A stretch of 32,455 nt of DNA from Kiritimatiellota bacterium (lineage in GTDB: Bacteria; Verrucomicrobiota; Kiritimatiellia; RFP12; UBA1067): the NCBI GenBank assembly GCA_009778475.1, contig WRJS01000034.1, positions 1-32,455 of the forward strand, written 5' to 3'. A program made the translations under genes and the position numbers. A model generated the notes under the pieces. The model was given only the letters and a program-made list of their open reading frames with translations. It searched no databases and was not told the origin of the DNA. Positions 7,280 to 16,844 of the stretch are shown here, in pieces. Each line of letters begins with the position of its first letter. Position 1 is the first letter of the stretch.

Positions 7280-8511
7280 AACCTGATCTCCTCTCTCGCG
7301 GCGCGACGCGCCCATGCGTCCGCCTCAACAACCGTTCCTAAATCCGCGCAGCCGCACACCGCGTGCGCCGCCATCACATTCTCAATCACGCGCCAGATGC
7401 CCGTGAACGGCAGCCGCCCCGCGAGGAACGCCTCCACCGCCACCTCGTCCGCCGCGTTCGCCACCGCCGGCATCGTCCCGCCCGCCGCGGCCGCCTCGCG
7501 CACAAGCCGCAGGCACGGGAAGCGCCCCTCGTCAGGCTCGCGGAACGTGAGCCCCCCGAGCCGCGCCAAATCGAGGCGCGGCAGCGTCGCGTTCGCGACG
7601 CGCCCCGGCCACGTCATCGCATACTGTATCGCCAAGCGCATATCCGGCACGCCGAGCTGCGACATCACCGTCGCGTCCTGAAACTCGACCAGCGAATGCA
7701 CGACGCTCTCGGGGTGCAGCAGCACGTCGATGTTCTCCACGGGGACGTCGAACAGCCACCGCGCCTCCAGAATCTCCAGCCCCTTGTTCATCATCGTGGC
7801 GGAATCGACGGTCACCTTGCGCCCCATCGACCAGCGCGGGTGCGCCAGCGCGTCCTCGACCGTCACCTTCGCGAAGTCCACTTCCGGCCGCAACGCGAAC
7901 GGCCCGCCCGACGCGGTCAGGATGAGGCGACGGATGGGGGGACAGGCATTCCTGCCTGTTGCCCGGCTGCCCTGTGACAGGCAGGAATGCCTGTCCTCCT
8001 TTTCTACGCACCACGGCAGACACCGCGCATCCTGCAAGCACTGGAACAACGCGCTATGCTCGCTGTCAATCGGCAGCATACTCACGCCCCGCGCCGCACG
8101 CTCGCGCATCACCAGTTCGCCCGCCGAGACCAGCACCTCCTTGGTCGCCAGCGCGACGTCATGCCCCGCGCCGATGGCGGCCAGCACGGGCTTCAACGCC
8201 GCCATCCCCACCATCGCGCAGACCACGAGATCCGCCCCGCCCATGGCCGCGAGGCCGCACACCGCGTCCATGCCCGCGTGGACGGCAATGCCCTTGCCCT
8301 CCGCGAGACGCGCCGCCTCCTGCGCGGCTTCGGGGTCGGTCAGCGCGATGTCCTTGACGCGGTGCGCGACGGCCTGCTCGACGATGCGCGACGCGTTGGT
8401 GTGCGCCACCAGCCCCGCGACCTCAAACCGCCCCGGCAGCGCCTCGACGATTTTCAAGGCGTTCTCACCGATAGACCCTGTGGAGCCGAGTATGACGACG
8501 CGCTTCACCAT
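7276..8511 (-). CDS. dxr: 1-deoxy-D-xylulose 5-phosphate reductoisomerase with repeat-derived insert
   Basis: First committed step of the MEP isoprenoid pathway: DXP to 2-C-methyl-D-erythritol 4-phosphate, using NADPH and a divalent metal. The NADPH motif GSTGSIG is at residues 9-15. Metal/substrate motifs are DSEHSALFQCL, TASGGPF, HPRWSMGRKVTVDSATMMNKGLE and HPESVVHSLVEF. Length is 411 aa, about 15-20 residues more than usual. The excess lies between FQCL and TASGGPF, where a palindromic repeat (7940-7996) is translated in frame as roughly residues 172-191. The ATG at 8511 overlaps the end of cdsA by 7 bases. A GTG at 8520 is an alternative but adds residues outside the family. All catalytic motifs are intact, so the enzyme is probably functional. 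Confidence 0.95.
   Translation of the reverse strand: MVKRVVILGSTGSIGENALKIVEALPGRFEVAGLVAHTNASRIVEQAVAHRVKDIALTDPEAAQEAARLAEGKGIAVHAGMDAVCGLAAMGGADLVVCAMVGMAALKPVLAAIGAGHDVALATKEVLVSAGELVMRERAARGVSMLPIDSEHSALFQCLQDARCLPWCVEKEDRHSCLSQGSRATGRNACPPIRRLILTASGGPFALRPEVDFAKVTVEDALAHPRWSMGRKVTVDSATMMNKGLEILEARWLFDVPVENIDVLLHPESVVHSLVEFQDATVMSQLGVPDMRLAIQYAMTWPGRVANATLPRLDLARLGGLTFREPDEGRFPCLRLVREAAAAGGTMPAVANAADEVAVEAFLAGRLPFTGIWRVIENVMAAHAVCGCADLGTVVEADAWARRAAREEIRL
7940..7996. repeat. palindromic repeat inserted in frame in dxr
   Basis: The arms GGACAGGCATTCCTGCCTGT (7940-7959) and its exact reverse complement (7977-7996) flank a 17-base centre. Each arm also has dyad-like structure (AGGCATTCCTGCCT). 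It is wholly inside the dxr coding frame with no stop. I know similar GACAGGCATTCCTGCCTG words as dispersed repeats in PVC-type genomes (general knowledge, not searched). Confidence 0.9.
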
Positions 8512-9488
8512 AAGAACCACTTTACGAAGAAATACATGAACGGCGCGGCGAACAGGAGGCTGTCCAGAATATCGAGGAACCCGCCCATGCCGGGGAAGCG
8601 CTTGCTCGAATCCTTGACCCCGAACGACCGCTTCAGCAACGACTCCACCAGATCCCCCAGCACGCCCGCCGTCGCCATCAGGACAGCAAGCGCAATGGCT
8701 TTAGACCAATATACTTCATCTAAAATGAACAACGTGACAGGGGGGAAAAGGTCTTCCATACCTCTTAAATTATGATAAAAATTCTCATATTGCGCAAACA
8801 CCTTGTCGTGGAAAACGTACATGATTCCGGCGGCAATAATGGCCACAAGTAAACTCCCTACGTAAGCACCCAAAAGTCCAGGGATAGATTTTGCGGGTGA
8901 AATCTCGGGGATGAGCCTACGCTTGATTTTATGCCCCCAGAGGCTCCCGAACACGTATGCGCCCGTGTCGCCCATCTTTACTAGCAGGATGAAAAAGATG
9001 AGCAGGATTCGCCCCTCACCAATATCTCCTGCATAAACCTCAAACTCAAGTACCAACCGCACCATGAAACTCATCAGAACCGCAACATACCAGATACCGA
9101 GAATAGATAAGCCGAGGCATTCCGCAGCATTTTTCGTCTTACGGCGTAACACGCTCTGTACTATTAAAAACACAGGGATGAGATAAAATAAAATTTCTAC
9201 AGGATTATGAGGTGAATGAGAGCCCCAATTACTGTAGAAATGCGAAGCATAAGAGGCAATAATCCCCGTTTCCCACACCGTCGCGCCCAAGAAGAGGAAG
9301 CCGCACGCGAAGATGCCGATGCGCTCCAGCTTGTACCCCCCCGCCTCGCACATCTCGCAGTATTCCAGCTGCGCGAGGAAATACACGCCGCACATCAGCG
9401 CCACCAGCATCCACACAGGCGCGAACAGGACCGTCCCGACGAAAAACGCCAAGACAAGAGGACCTGTTATGAGACGGTATTTCAGCAT
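8505..9488 (-). CDS. cdsA: phosphatidate cytidylyltransferase
   Basis: Makes CDP-diacylglycerol from phosphatidic acid and CTP in the inner membrane, the branch point of phospholipid synthesis. The product is 327 aa and strongly hydrophobic, with about eight membrane helices. The family signature is at the C-terminus (ESLLKRSFGVKDSSKRFPGM followed by GGFLDILDS). A second conserved region is KMGDTGAYVFG...ISPAKS. AGGAAGC directly precedes the ATG at 9488. It sits 12 bases after the toxin stop and overlaps the dxr start. The middle third (about 8690-9260) is clearly more AT-rich than both ends and than the neighbouring genes. Confidence 0.93.
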   Translation of the reverse strand: MLKYRLITGPLVLAFFVGTVLFAPVWMLVALMCGVYFLAQLEYCEMCEAGGYKLERIGIFACGFLFLGATVWETGIIASYASHFYSNWGSHSPHNPVEILFYLIPVFLIVQSVLRRKTKNAAECLGLSILGIWYVAVLMSFMVRLVLEFEVYAGDIGEGRILLIFFILLVKMGDTGAYVFGSLWGHKIKRRLIPEISPAKSIPGLLGAYVGSLLVAIIAAGIMYVFHDKVFAQYENFYHNLRGMEDLFPPVTLFILDEVYWSKAIALAVLMATAGVLGDLVESLLKRSFGVKDSSKRFPGMGGFLDILDSLLFAAPFMYFFVKWFLW

Positions 9489-9500
9489 GCTTCCTGAATC

Positions 9501-9806
9501 CTATTCACAATATGCAACGCTTTCTTCCTTGACAAAAATCTCGCTGTGCGTCCCTGTCCGCATGAGTGTCAGGACAAGGATATCTCGCTCAATTTGATAA
9601 ATCAACAACCAGTCGGGCATAATATGGCATTCACGTGAACCGATGAATTTCCCCTTCAAGGCATGGTCGCAATGTTTCATGGGCAGGGGTTTACCTTGAC
9701 GCAATAAATCAATGACCTCATGGAGCAACGCCATATTGGCACCACGCTTTTCCATGAGCTTGTAGTCACGCTTGTAACGGCTGGTCCGCTCAATATCATA
9801 TATCAT
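9501..9806 (-). CDS. YafQ/RelE-family mRNA interferase toxin
   Basis: Predicted ribosome-dependent mRNA endonuclease, toxic unless bound by its partner. The 101-aa length and pattern fit YafQ: catalytic-type residues appear in HCDHALKGKFIGSRECHI (His), MPDW (Asp) and RTGTHSEIF (His, Phe). The start overlaps the antitoxin stop by 4 bases (ATGA), the usual arrangement. AT content is well above the flanking envelope genes, suggesting acquisition. It lies inside the uppS-cdsA gap, which is normally tight. Confidence 0.9.
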   Translation of the reverse strand: MIYDIERTSRYKRDYKLMEKRGANMALLHEVIDLLRQGKPLPMKHCDHALKGKFIGSRECHIMPDWLLIYQIERDILVLTLMRTGTHSEIFVKEESVAYCE

Positions 9807-10066
9807 GAATTCAAGTCCTTGATAAGGGCCTCCATGGTTTTAAACCGAGGGGTATTAGGGTCGCGGGCGATGCGTCGGCCTTCCCGGATGGCGGCGAGCG
9901 TCTCATCACTTAACCGTCTAACGGTGAATGGCAGCCCTTGGCAGCGGATAGACTTCTGGACGAATACATTGACCGCCGTCGTGAAGTCCAAACCAAGGTC
10001 AGAGAAAAGCTCCTCCGCCTCTTTCTTCAACTTCGAATCCATGCTAATGGTGATAGTCGATTTCAT
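9803..10066 (-). CDS. RelB/DinJ-family antitoxin
   Basis: The 87-aa antitoxin has an N-terminal ribbon-helix-helix DNA-binding part (MKSTITISMDSKLKKEAEE) and the DinJ-type segment LGLDFTTAVNVFVQKSI. The C-terminus would wrap the toxin. The start at 10066 is chosen because this is where the family begins; an upstream in-frame start adds 11 unrelated residues. It probably represses its own promoter at 10102-10129. It overlaps the toxin start by 4 bases. Confidence 0.9.
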   Translation of the reverse strand: MKSTITISMDSKLKKEAEELFSDLGLDFTTAVNVFVQKSIRCQGLPFTVRRLSDETLAAIREGRRIARDPNTPRFKTMEALIKDLNS

Positions 10067-10101
10067 ACTGCACATCCATTCAATACTGAAAAAACACATA
10101 C

Positions 10102-10129
10102 ATTATACATATTACACGATATATCTCAA
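10102..10129 (-). promoter_or_regulatory. promoter of the toxin-antitoxin operon
   Basis: On the minus strand, TTGAGA (10129-10124), 16 bases, TATAAT (10107-10102). The -10 lies in a near-palindromic ATGTATAATGTA, a plausible autorepression site. Coordinates are 36 bases upstream of the antitoxin ATG. Confidence 0.6.
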
Positions 10130-10153
10130 TCCCTAATTTCCTGATTTCTAGTT

Positions 10154-10180
10154 GCAGGGCGGAAGCCCTGCGCTCCCGGC
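10154..10180. repeat. 27-bp fragment of the 75-bp GGCGGAAGCC repeat family
   Basis: GCAGGGCGGAAGCCCTGC followed by GCTCCCGGC is identical to one end of the repeats at 17-91 and 1150-1224. It lies between uppS and the toxin-antitoxin pair. Confidence 0.8.
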
Positions 10181-10199
10181 GATTCCTAATTCCTAATTC
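10181..10199. repeat. ATTCCTAATTCCTAATTC tract
   Basis: Short member of the GGAATTA repeat family, between the GGCGGAAGCC fragment and the 36-bp palindrome. A longer tract of the same words is at 10310-10342. Confidence 0.6.
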
Positions 10200-10211
10200 A
10201 AGAAGGTGGTG

Positions 10212-10295
10212 CGGGCCGTATGCGCCCCTTTAGGGGAATTCCTGCCCACATTAAACCACGGGCAGGAATTCCCCTAAAGGGGCGCATACGGCCCG
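10212..10295. repeat. perfect palindrome, 36-bp arms with 12-base loop
   Basis: The arm at 10212-10247 is exactly reverse-complementary to 10260-10295, around a loop ACATTAAACCAC. An inner hairpin (CCCCTTTAGGGG) is nested in each arm. No T-run follows on either side, so a terminator role is possible but not clear. It is flanked on both sides by GGAATTA-type tracts. Confidence 0.9.
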
Positions 10296-10309
10296 TGCCA
10301 GCTTATTTC

Positions 10310-10342
10310 TAATTTCAAATTCCTAATTCCTAATTCCTAATT
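10310..10342. repeat. ATTCCTAATTCCTAATTCCT tract downstream of uppS
   Basis: Tandem AATTCCT words end four bases before the uppS stop codon. Same family as 1006-1039 and 11030-11136. Confidence 0.65.
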
Positions 10343-11029
10343 ACCTCAGACTCCCCCGAATCGGCGCGAGCGTTTCGCGAACGCCTCCAAGGCTTCCTTA
10401 AACTCGGCCTCCCCGAAATCGGGCCACAGCACGGGCGTGATGTGGAACTCGCTGTAGGCGCACTGCCACAGCAAAAAATTGCTCACGCGCATCTCGCCGC
10501 TCGTGCGCACGATCAGGTCGGGGTCCGGCACGTCGGGCGCGTCGAGGTGCGCGGCGATGGCGGCCTCGCTGACGGCCTCGGGCGCGAGCGTCCCGTCGCG
10601 CACCTCCTCGGCGATTCTTCGCACCGCGCGCGCGATCTCGTTCCGCCCGCTGTAGCTGAGCGCGATGATGACCTGCCGCTCGAAGTGCGCCGTCGCCGCC
10701 TCCACCCGCGCAATCTCCGCCTGTAGCCCCGCCGAGAGGTCGGCGCGGTTGCCGATGGTGCGCAGGCGCACCTGCTTCTCCATCAGCTCCTCCTCGTACT
10801 TGCGGATGAATGCCCCGAGCAACGCCATCAGCCCATCGACTTCCCCCTGCGGGCGCGACCAGTTCTCCGTGCTGAACGCGTACAGCGTGAGGTAGCGTAT
10901 CCCCGCGTCGCGGCAATAGTTCATCACGCGCCGCACGGTCTCCGTGCCGGCCTCATGCCCCGCCAGACGCGGCAGCCCGCGCTGCCGCGCCCACCGCCCG
11001 TTGCCGTCCATGATCATCGCGAGATGATT

Positions 11030-12560
<1,531 letters not shown>

Positions 12561-12576
12561 CTATTCTTGATTCACT

Positions 12577-15500
12577 ATGAAAACACATTTCTTTTTTGCA
12601 ATGGCGGCGCTGGGCGTCGCGGGGTCTGTGATGGCGCAGCAGGCGCCGGTAAACGGTCGTTTCGTGCGCGTTGAGATTAAGAAGGATAAGGCCACGCTGT
12701 CGCTGGCGGAGGTGCAGGTCTTTTCAAAGGGCGAGAACGTCGCGCTGAAGGGCAAGGCGACGCAGAGCGATACGGCGCATGGCGCGGCGGCGACGCGGGC
12801 CATCGACGGCAACACGGACACGAAGTGGGGCGGCGGCTCCATCACGCACACGCCGGAGGACCGCAAAAACCCGTGGTGGGAGGTCGATCTGGGCGCGGAG
12901 AAGGCCATCGACAAAATCATGGTCTGGAACCGCGAGGAGATACCGCAGCGCCTGGACGGCGCAGCCGTCATCATCCTCGGGGAGGACCGCAAGGTGAAGT
13001 GGGAGCAGGTGCTGACCCGCCCGAACCCGACTTCCACGGAGCTCGCCGTGGACGCGCGCGTGAAGCCGGTGGTGGCGGAGCGCAAGATCGAGCGCAAAAT
13101 CGAACCGGCCACGGACAATGAGGTCCGCGCCGCCTACACGAAGCAGGCCACGTGGCTCGAGACGATTCTCGCGACGCAGGCGAAGCTGGAGGCGTTCCGC
13201 AACCTGTCCCCGGTCATGGGGCGGCTGATGGAGGATTTCCCGGCGGACGCGGCGGACATTCAGGCGGAGTATCACACGTGGATACACGGCAAGCAGTCGG
13301 GCGCGATTTCCGAGATGGCGGAGCGTTATGCGCGGGAGATCCCGGCGCACGTGCGCGGCGACTGGCAGCAGCGCGCGAAGGCGATGAAGACCGTGGAGGA
13401 GCTCACGCCCCTCCGCGCGGCGTACCGCGAGGGGAAGGACCAGATGCTGAAGCTGACGTTCCTGCAATACTTCAACGCGGAGGCGATGGAGCGGGCCATC
13501 AAGGGGTATGCCGCGAAGTACCCGGCCGTGTACAAGGACAAGGATGCGCTGCTGGCGCGTCTGGCGGAGGTCGCGCCCGTGGCGGAGGCCGCGGCGAAGG
13601 GCAGCGACATGAACGCGAAGTTTGAGGCGTCCAAGCAGGTCGAGGCGCTGATGGACGCGGTGTACATGAAGCACCCGGGCGTGGACTTCAAGGAGATGCT
13701 GATGGTGCGGCGCTCGAAGATGTCGCACCGCGGCCTGCCCGCGAACTGGCAGGGCAACTCGTCCATCCCCCTGCACGGGTACGTGAACGACGTGGTGCGC
13801 GTGCCGGTCAAGCAGGCGGCGGGCGCGAACCCGCAGGTGGTCTATGCGAGCGACAGCTTCGTGGGCGACGTGAACCTGCATTTCGACGCGGACCGCATCG
13901 CGTTCGCGTCGGGCAAGAAGGGCGAGAAGGGCTGGCGCATCTTCGAGACGCGCCTCGACGCGCCGGGCGTGGTCAAGGAGCTCACGCCGCCGGATATGCC
14001 CGACATCGATTTCTATGACCCGTGCTACCTGCCGGATGGCCGTATGCTCTTCGTGGCCACGAGCGGCTTCCACGGCGTGCCGTGCGTCACGGGCAGCGAC
14101 TACGTGGGCAACACGCACCTCATGGAGAAGGACGGCTCCATCCGCCGCATCGTGTTCGATCAGGACAACAGCTGGTGCCCCGTGGTGATGAACAACGGCC
14201 GCGTGCTTTACCTGCGCTGGGAATATACCGACTCCGCGCACTACTTCGCGCGCGTCATCATGACCATGAACCCGGACGGCTCCGACCAGCAGGAGTTCTA
14301 CGGCAGCAACTCGTACTGGCCCAACAGCCTCTTCTACGCGCGCCCCCTGCCCGGCTCCGTCACCAAGTTCGCGGGCATCGTCTCCGGCCACCACGGCCAC
14401 GCGCGCATGGGCGAGCTCGTCCTGTTCGACGCCGCCAAGGGCCGCCGCGAGACCGACGGCGTCATCCAGCGCATCCCCGGCTACGGCAAGCCCGTCGAGA
14501 ACGTCACCAAGGACGGCCTGGCGAACAACTCCAAGCCGCTCTTCCTGCACCCGTTCCCGCTGAGCGACGAGCTCTTCCTCGTGTCCATGCACGAGAACAG
14601 CGGCGGGCCGTTCTTCATCGCGCTCGCGGACATCTACGACAACTTCGTGCCGCTGTGGCAGTCCGTCTCCGACCACCTGCTCGAGCCGCGGCCGCTCAAG
14701 AAACAGCCCAAGCCCGTCCTGCCCGTGGACCGCTACCGCCCCGGCGAGAAGGACTGCCTCGTCTATATGGTCGGCGCCGACGTGGGCCCCGGCCTTGAGG
14801 ACATCCCCAAGGGCAAGGTCAAGAAGCTCCGCGTCTTCGAGTACGTCTATTCCCCGCGCAACACCGGCGGCCACTACCACATCGGCTTCGAGGGCCCGTG
14901 GGACGCGCGCGTCATCCTCGGCACCGTCGATGTAGAGTCCGACGGCTCTTGCATGTTCAAGGCACCCGCCAACACCCCCATCGCCGTCCAGCCCCTCGAC
15001 GCGAACGGCAACACCCTCCAGCAGATGCGCTCGTGGTTCGTCGGCGTCCCCGGCGAGACCATCACCTGCGTCGGCTGCCACGACCGCCAGAACGCCGCCC
15101 CGCCCACCGGCGCCTCCGTCGCCTCCCGCAAGAAGGCGCAGGAGATCCAGCCGTGGTACGGCCCGCGCCGCAGCTACGCCTTCGAGCGCGAGGTCCAGCC
15201 CGTCCTCGACCAGGCCTGCATCGGCTGCCACAACAGCAAGACCGTCGCCAAGAACAAGCTCGGCCAGCCCGTCCCCAACTTCGAGACCACCCCGAGCCAC
15301 GACCGCTTCTCCACCGCCTACCTCAGCCTCCACCCCTACATCCGCCGCAACGGCCCCGAGGGCGACTACCACCTGCTCACGCCCCTCGAGTTCCACGCCG
15401 ACACCTCCGAGCTCGTCCAGATGCTCAAGAAAGGCCACCACAACGTCAAGCTCAACCCCGAGCAGTGGGACCGCCTCTTCACGTGGATCGACCTCAACGT

Positions 15501-16605
15501 CCCCTTCTGGGGCTCATGGTCAGAGCGCGACGGCGAGCGCGTCGCCAAGCAGATCCAGCGCCGCAAGGAGATGGCCAAGCTGTGGGGCAACATCGACTTC
15601 GACCCCGAAGAGATCGTCAACCCCTACACCCCCGGCACGTTCACCCCGCCGCCCCAGCAGCCCGCCGCCGCGTTCTCGCCCCCGCCCACCGTCAAGGGCT
15701 TCCCCTTCGACAACGCCGCCGCCAAGGCCATGCAGGGCGCGGGCGCGTTCAAGGACTACGACCTCGGCGACGGCCAGAAGCTCACCTTCTCCCGCATCCC
15801 CCAAGGCGCCTTCGTCATGGGCAGCGCCGACGAGACCCCCGCCGAGGCCCCCCAGCACGAGGCGCGCATCGCCAAGCCCTTCTGGATGGCCACCACCCCC
15901 GTCACCCAAGCGCAGATGAAGCAGTTCGACCCCGCCTTCGAGAACGGCGTGTACGACATGCACTACAAGGATCAGGTGGACCGCGGCTACTTCATGAAAG
16001 ACCCCGACTTCCCCGCCATCCGCGTCTCATGGGAACAGGCCAACGCCTACTGCGCGTGGCTCTCCAAGAAGATCGGCAAGACCGTCCGCCTCCCCACCGA
16101 GGCCCAGTGGGAATGGGCCTGCCGCGCCGGAACCGCCACCCCCATGAACTACGGCGGCTTCGACGCGGACTTCTCCGCGCACGAGAACTTCGCCGACCAC
16201 ATGTTCATCGAGCTCGCCGTCACCGGCGTTGACCCCAAGCCCATCGCCAAGGGCAACGACCCCAACCCCGCCAAGCTCCCCTCCCCGCTGTGGGACTACG
16301 AGCTTCGCGACCGCCGCTTCAACGACGGCGCCCTTCACCTCGCCAAGGTCGCCAGCTACGCCCCCAACGCATGGGGCCTGCACGACATGCACGGCAACGC
16401 CGCCGAGTGGACCCGCTCCTCCTACAAGCCCTACCCCTACAAGGACGACGCCGCCCGCAACAACGCCGCCATTGACGACATGAAGGTCGTGCGCGGCGGC
16501 TCCTGGTACCGCCGCCCCCACGTCTCCACCTCCTCCTGGCGCTGGCGCTACCCCGGCTGGATGCGCCCCTTCGACGTCGGCTTCCGCGTCGTCATCGAGG
16601 ACTAG
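12577..16605 (+). CDS. exported dihaem/beta-propeller/FGE-sulfatase fusion protein
   Basis: The 1342-aa exported protein has a signal peptide (MKTHFFFAMAALGVAGSVMA). An F5/8 type C-like domain spans residues 25-150, then a helical region to about 400. The propeller-like part to about 800 resembles the hydrazine synthase alpha-like family common in Planctomycetes/Lentisphaerae (HHGHARMGELVLFD, SNSYWPNSLFYARP). Two haem-binding motifs follow: CVGCH at 831-835 and CIGCH at 881-885. The C-terminal FGE-sulfatase (SUMF1-like) domain runs from about 1065 (NAWGLHDMHGNAAEWTRSSY, VVRGGSWYRRP, DVGFRVV). The cysteines used by true formylglycine-generating enzymes are absent in the last segment (SSWRWRYPGW), so sulfatase activation is unlikely. 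No clear Shine-Dalgarno precedes the start. Function is unproven; a periplasmic redox or binding role is possible. Confidence 0.85.
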   Translation: MKTHFFFAMAALGVAGSVMAQQAPVNGRFVRVEIKKDKATLSLAEVQVFSKGENVALKGKATQSDTAHGAAATRAIDGNTDTKWGGGSITHTPEDRKNPWWEVDLGAEKAIDKIMVWNREEIPQRLDGAAVIILGEDRKVKWEQVLTRPNPTSTELAVDARVKPVVAERKIERKIEPATDNEVRAAYTKQATWLETILATQAKLEAFRNLSPVMGRLMEDFPADAADIQAEYHTWIHGKQSGAISEMAERYAREIPAHVRGDWQQRAKAMKTVEELTPLRAAYREGKDQMLKLTFLQYFNAEAMERAIKGYAAKYPAVYKDKDALLARLAEVAPVAEAAAKGSDMNAKFEASKQVEALMDAVYMKHPGVDFKEMLMVRRSKMSHRGLPANWQGNSSIPLHGYVNDVVRVPVKQAAGANPQVVYASDSFVGDVNLHFDADRIAFASGKKGEKGWRIFETRLDAPGVVKELTPPDMPDIDFYDPCYLPDGRMLFVATSGFHGVPCVTGSDYVGNTHLMEKDGSIRRIVFDQDNSWCPVVMNNGRVLYLRWEYTDSAHYFARVIMTMNPDGSDQQEFYGSNSYWPNSLFYARPLPGSVTKFAGIVSGHHGHARMGELVLFDAAKGRRETDGVIQRIPGYGKPVENVTKDGLANNSKPLFLHPFPLSDELFLVSMHENSGGPFFIALADIYDNFVPLWQSVSDHLLEPRPLKKQPKPVLPVDRYRPGEKDCLVYMVGADVGPGLEDIPKGKVKKLRVFEYVYSPRNTGGHYHIGFEGPWDARVILGTVDVESDGSCMFKAPANTPIAVQPLDANGNTLQQMRSWFVGVPGETITCVGCHDRQNAAPPTGASVASRKKAQEIQPWYGPRRSYAFEREVQPVLDQACIGCHNSKTVAKNKLGQPVPNFETTPSHDRFSTAYLSLHPYIRRNGPEGDYHLLTPLEFHADTSELVQMLKKGHHNVKLNPEQWDRLFTWIDLNVPFWGSWSERDGERVAKQIQRRKEMAKLWGNIDFDPEEIVNPYTPGTFTPPPQQPAAAFSPPPTVKGFPFDNAAAKAMQGAGAFKDYDLGDGQKLTFSRIPQGAFVMGSADETPAEAPQHEARIAKPFWMATTPVTQAQMKQFDPAFENGVYDMHYKDQVDRGYFMKDPDFPAIRVSWEQANAYCAWLSKKIGKTVRLPTEAQWEWACRAGTATPMNYGGFDADFSAHENFADHMFIELAVTGVDPKPIAKGNDPNPAKLPSPLWDYELRDRRFNDGALHLAKVASYAPNAWGLHDMHGNAAEWTRSSYKPYPYKDDAARNNAAIDDMKVVRGGSWYRRPHVSTSSWRWRYPGWMRPFDVGFRVVIED

Positions 16606-16844
16606 GGCGCCCCGAACAGGTGCGGCCATGATTGCGCTGATTGCAGAAAAACGGGAGGGGATCGCGGAACACTGCCGGCGGCTGAACGTGCGGCGTCATC
16701 CCACCGTGCCGCGAAGGGCAAAACCTTTCCGTATCATAGCGAAGGGCGAAGCCCTCTTGAATAGCCAATATCCAACACAGGGGACCCCGTTGGCGCAACC
16801 GCGAGCAATGGGGCATGAGAACATCCAACGTCCAAGTGAAATGC
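16606..16844. repeat. degenerate leading copy of the 234-bp repeat region
   Basis: After the stop at 16605 there is no gene. From about 16700 the words GCCGCGAAGGGC, TTTCCGTATCATAGCGAAGG and GGGCGAAGCCC match parts of the tandem unit that follows, but the rest (about 16760-16840) is unrelated. It reads as a partial, decayed unit. Confidence 0.6.

Noticed and set aside
10212-10295. Rho-independent terminator
   Set aside because: The stem is very long but neither side is followed by a T-run. Kept as a palindromic repeat only.
12724-15441. Long minus-strand frame opposite the dihaem fusion gene
   Set aside because: Its translation is low-complexity Leu/Ala/Val/Arg, and the plus strand carries conserved haem and FGE motifs.
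16027-16605. The FGE-type domain as a true formylglycine-generating enzyme
   Set aside because: The two cysteines needed by aerobic FGE are missing in the segment after VVRGGSW, so only the fold is claimed.
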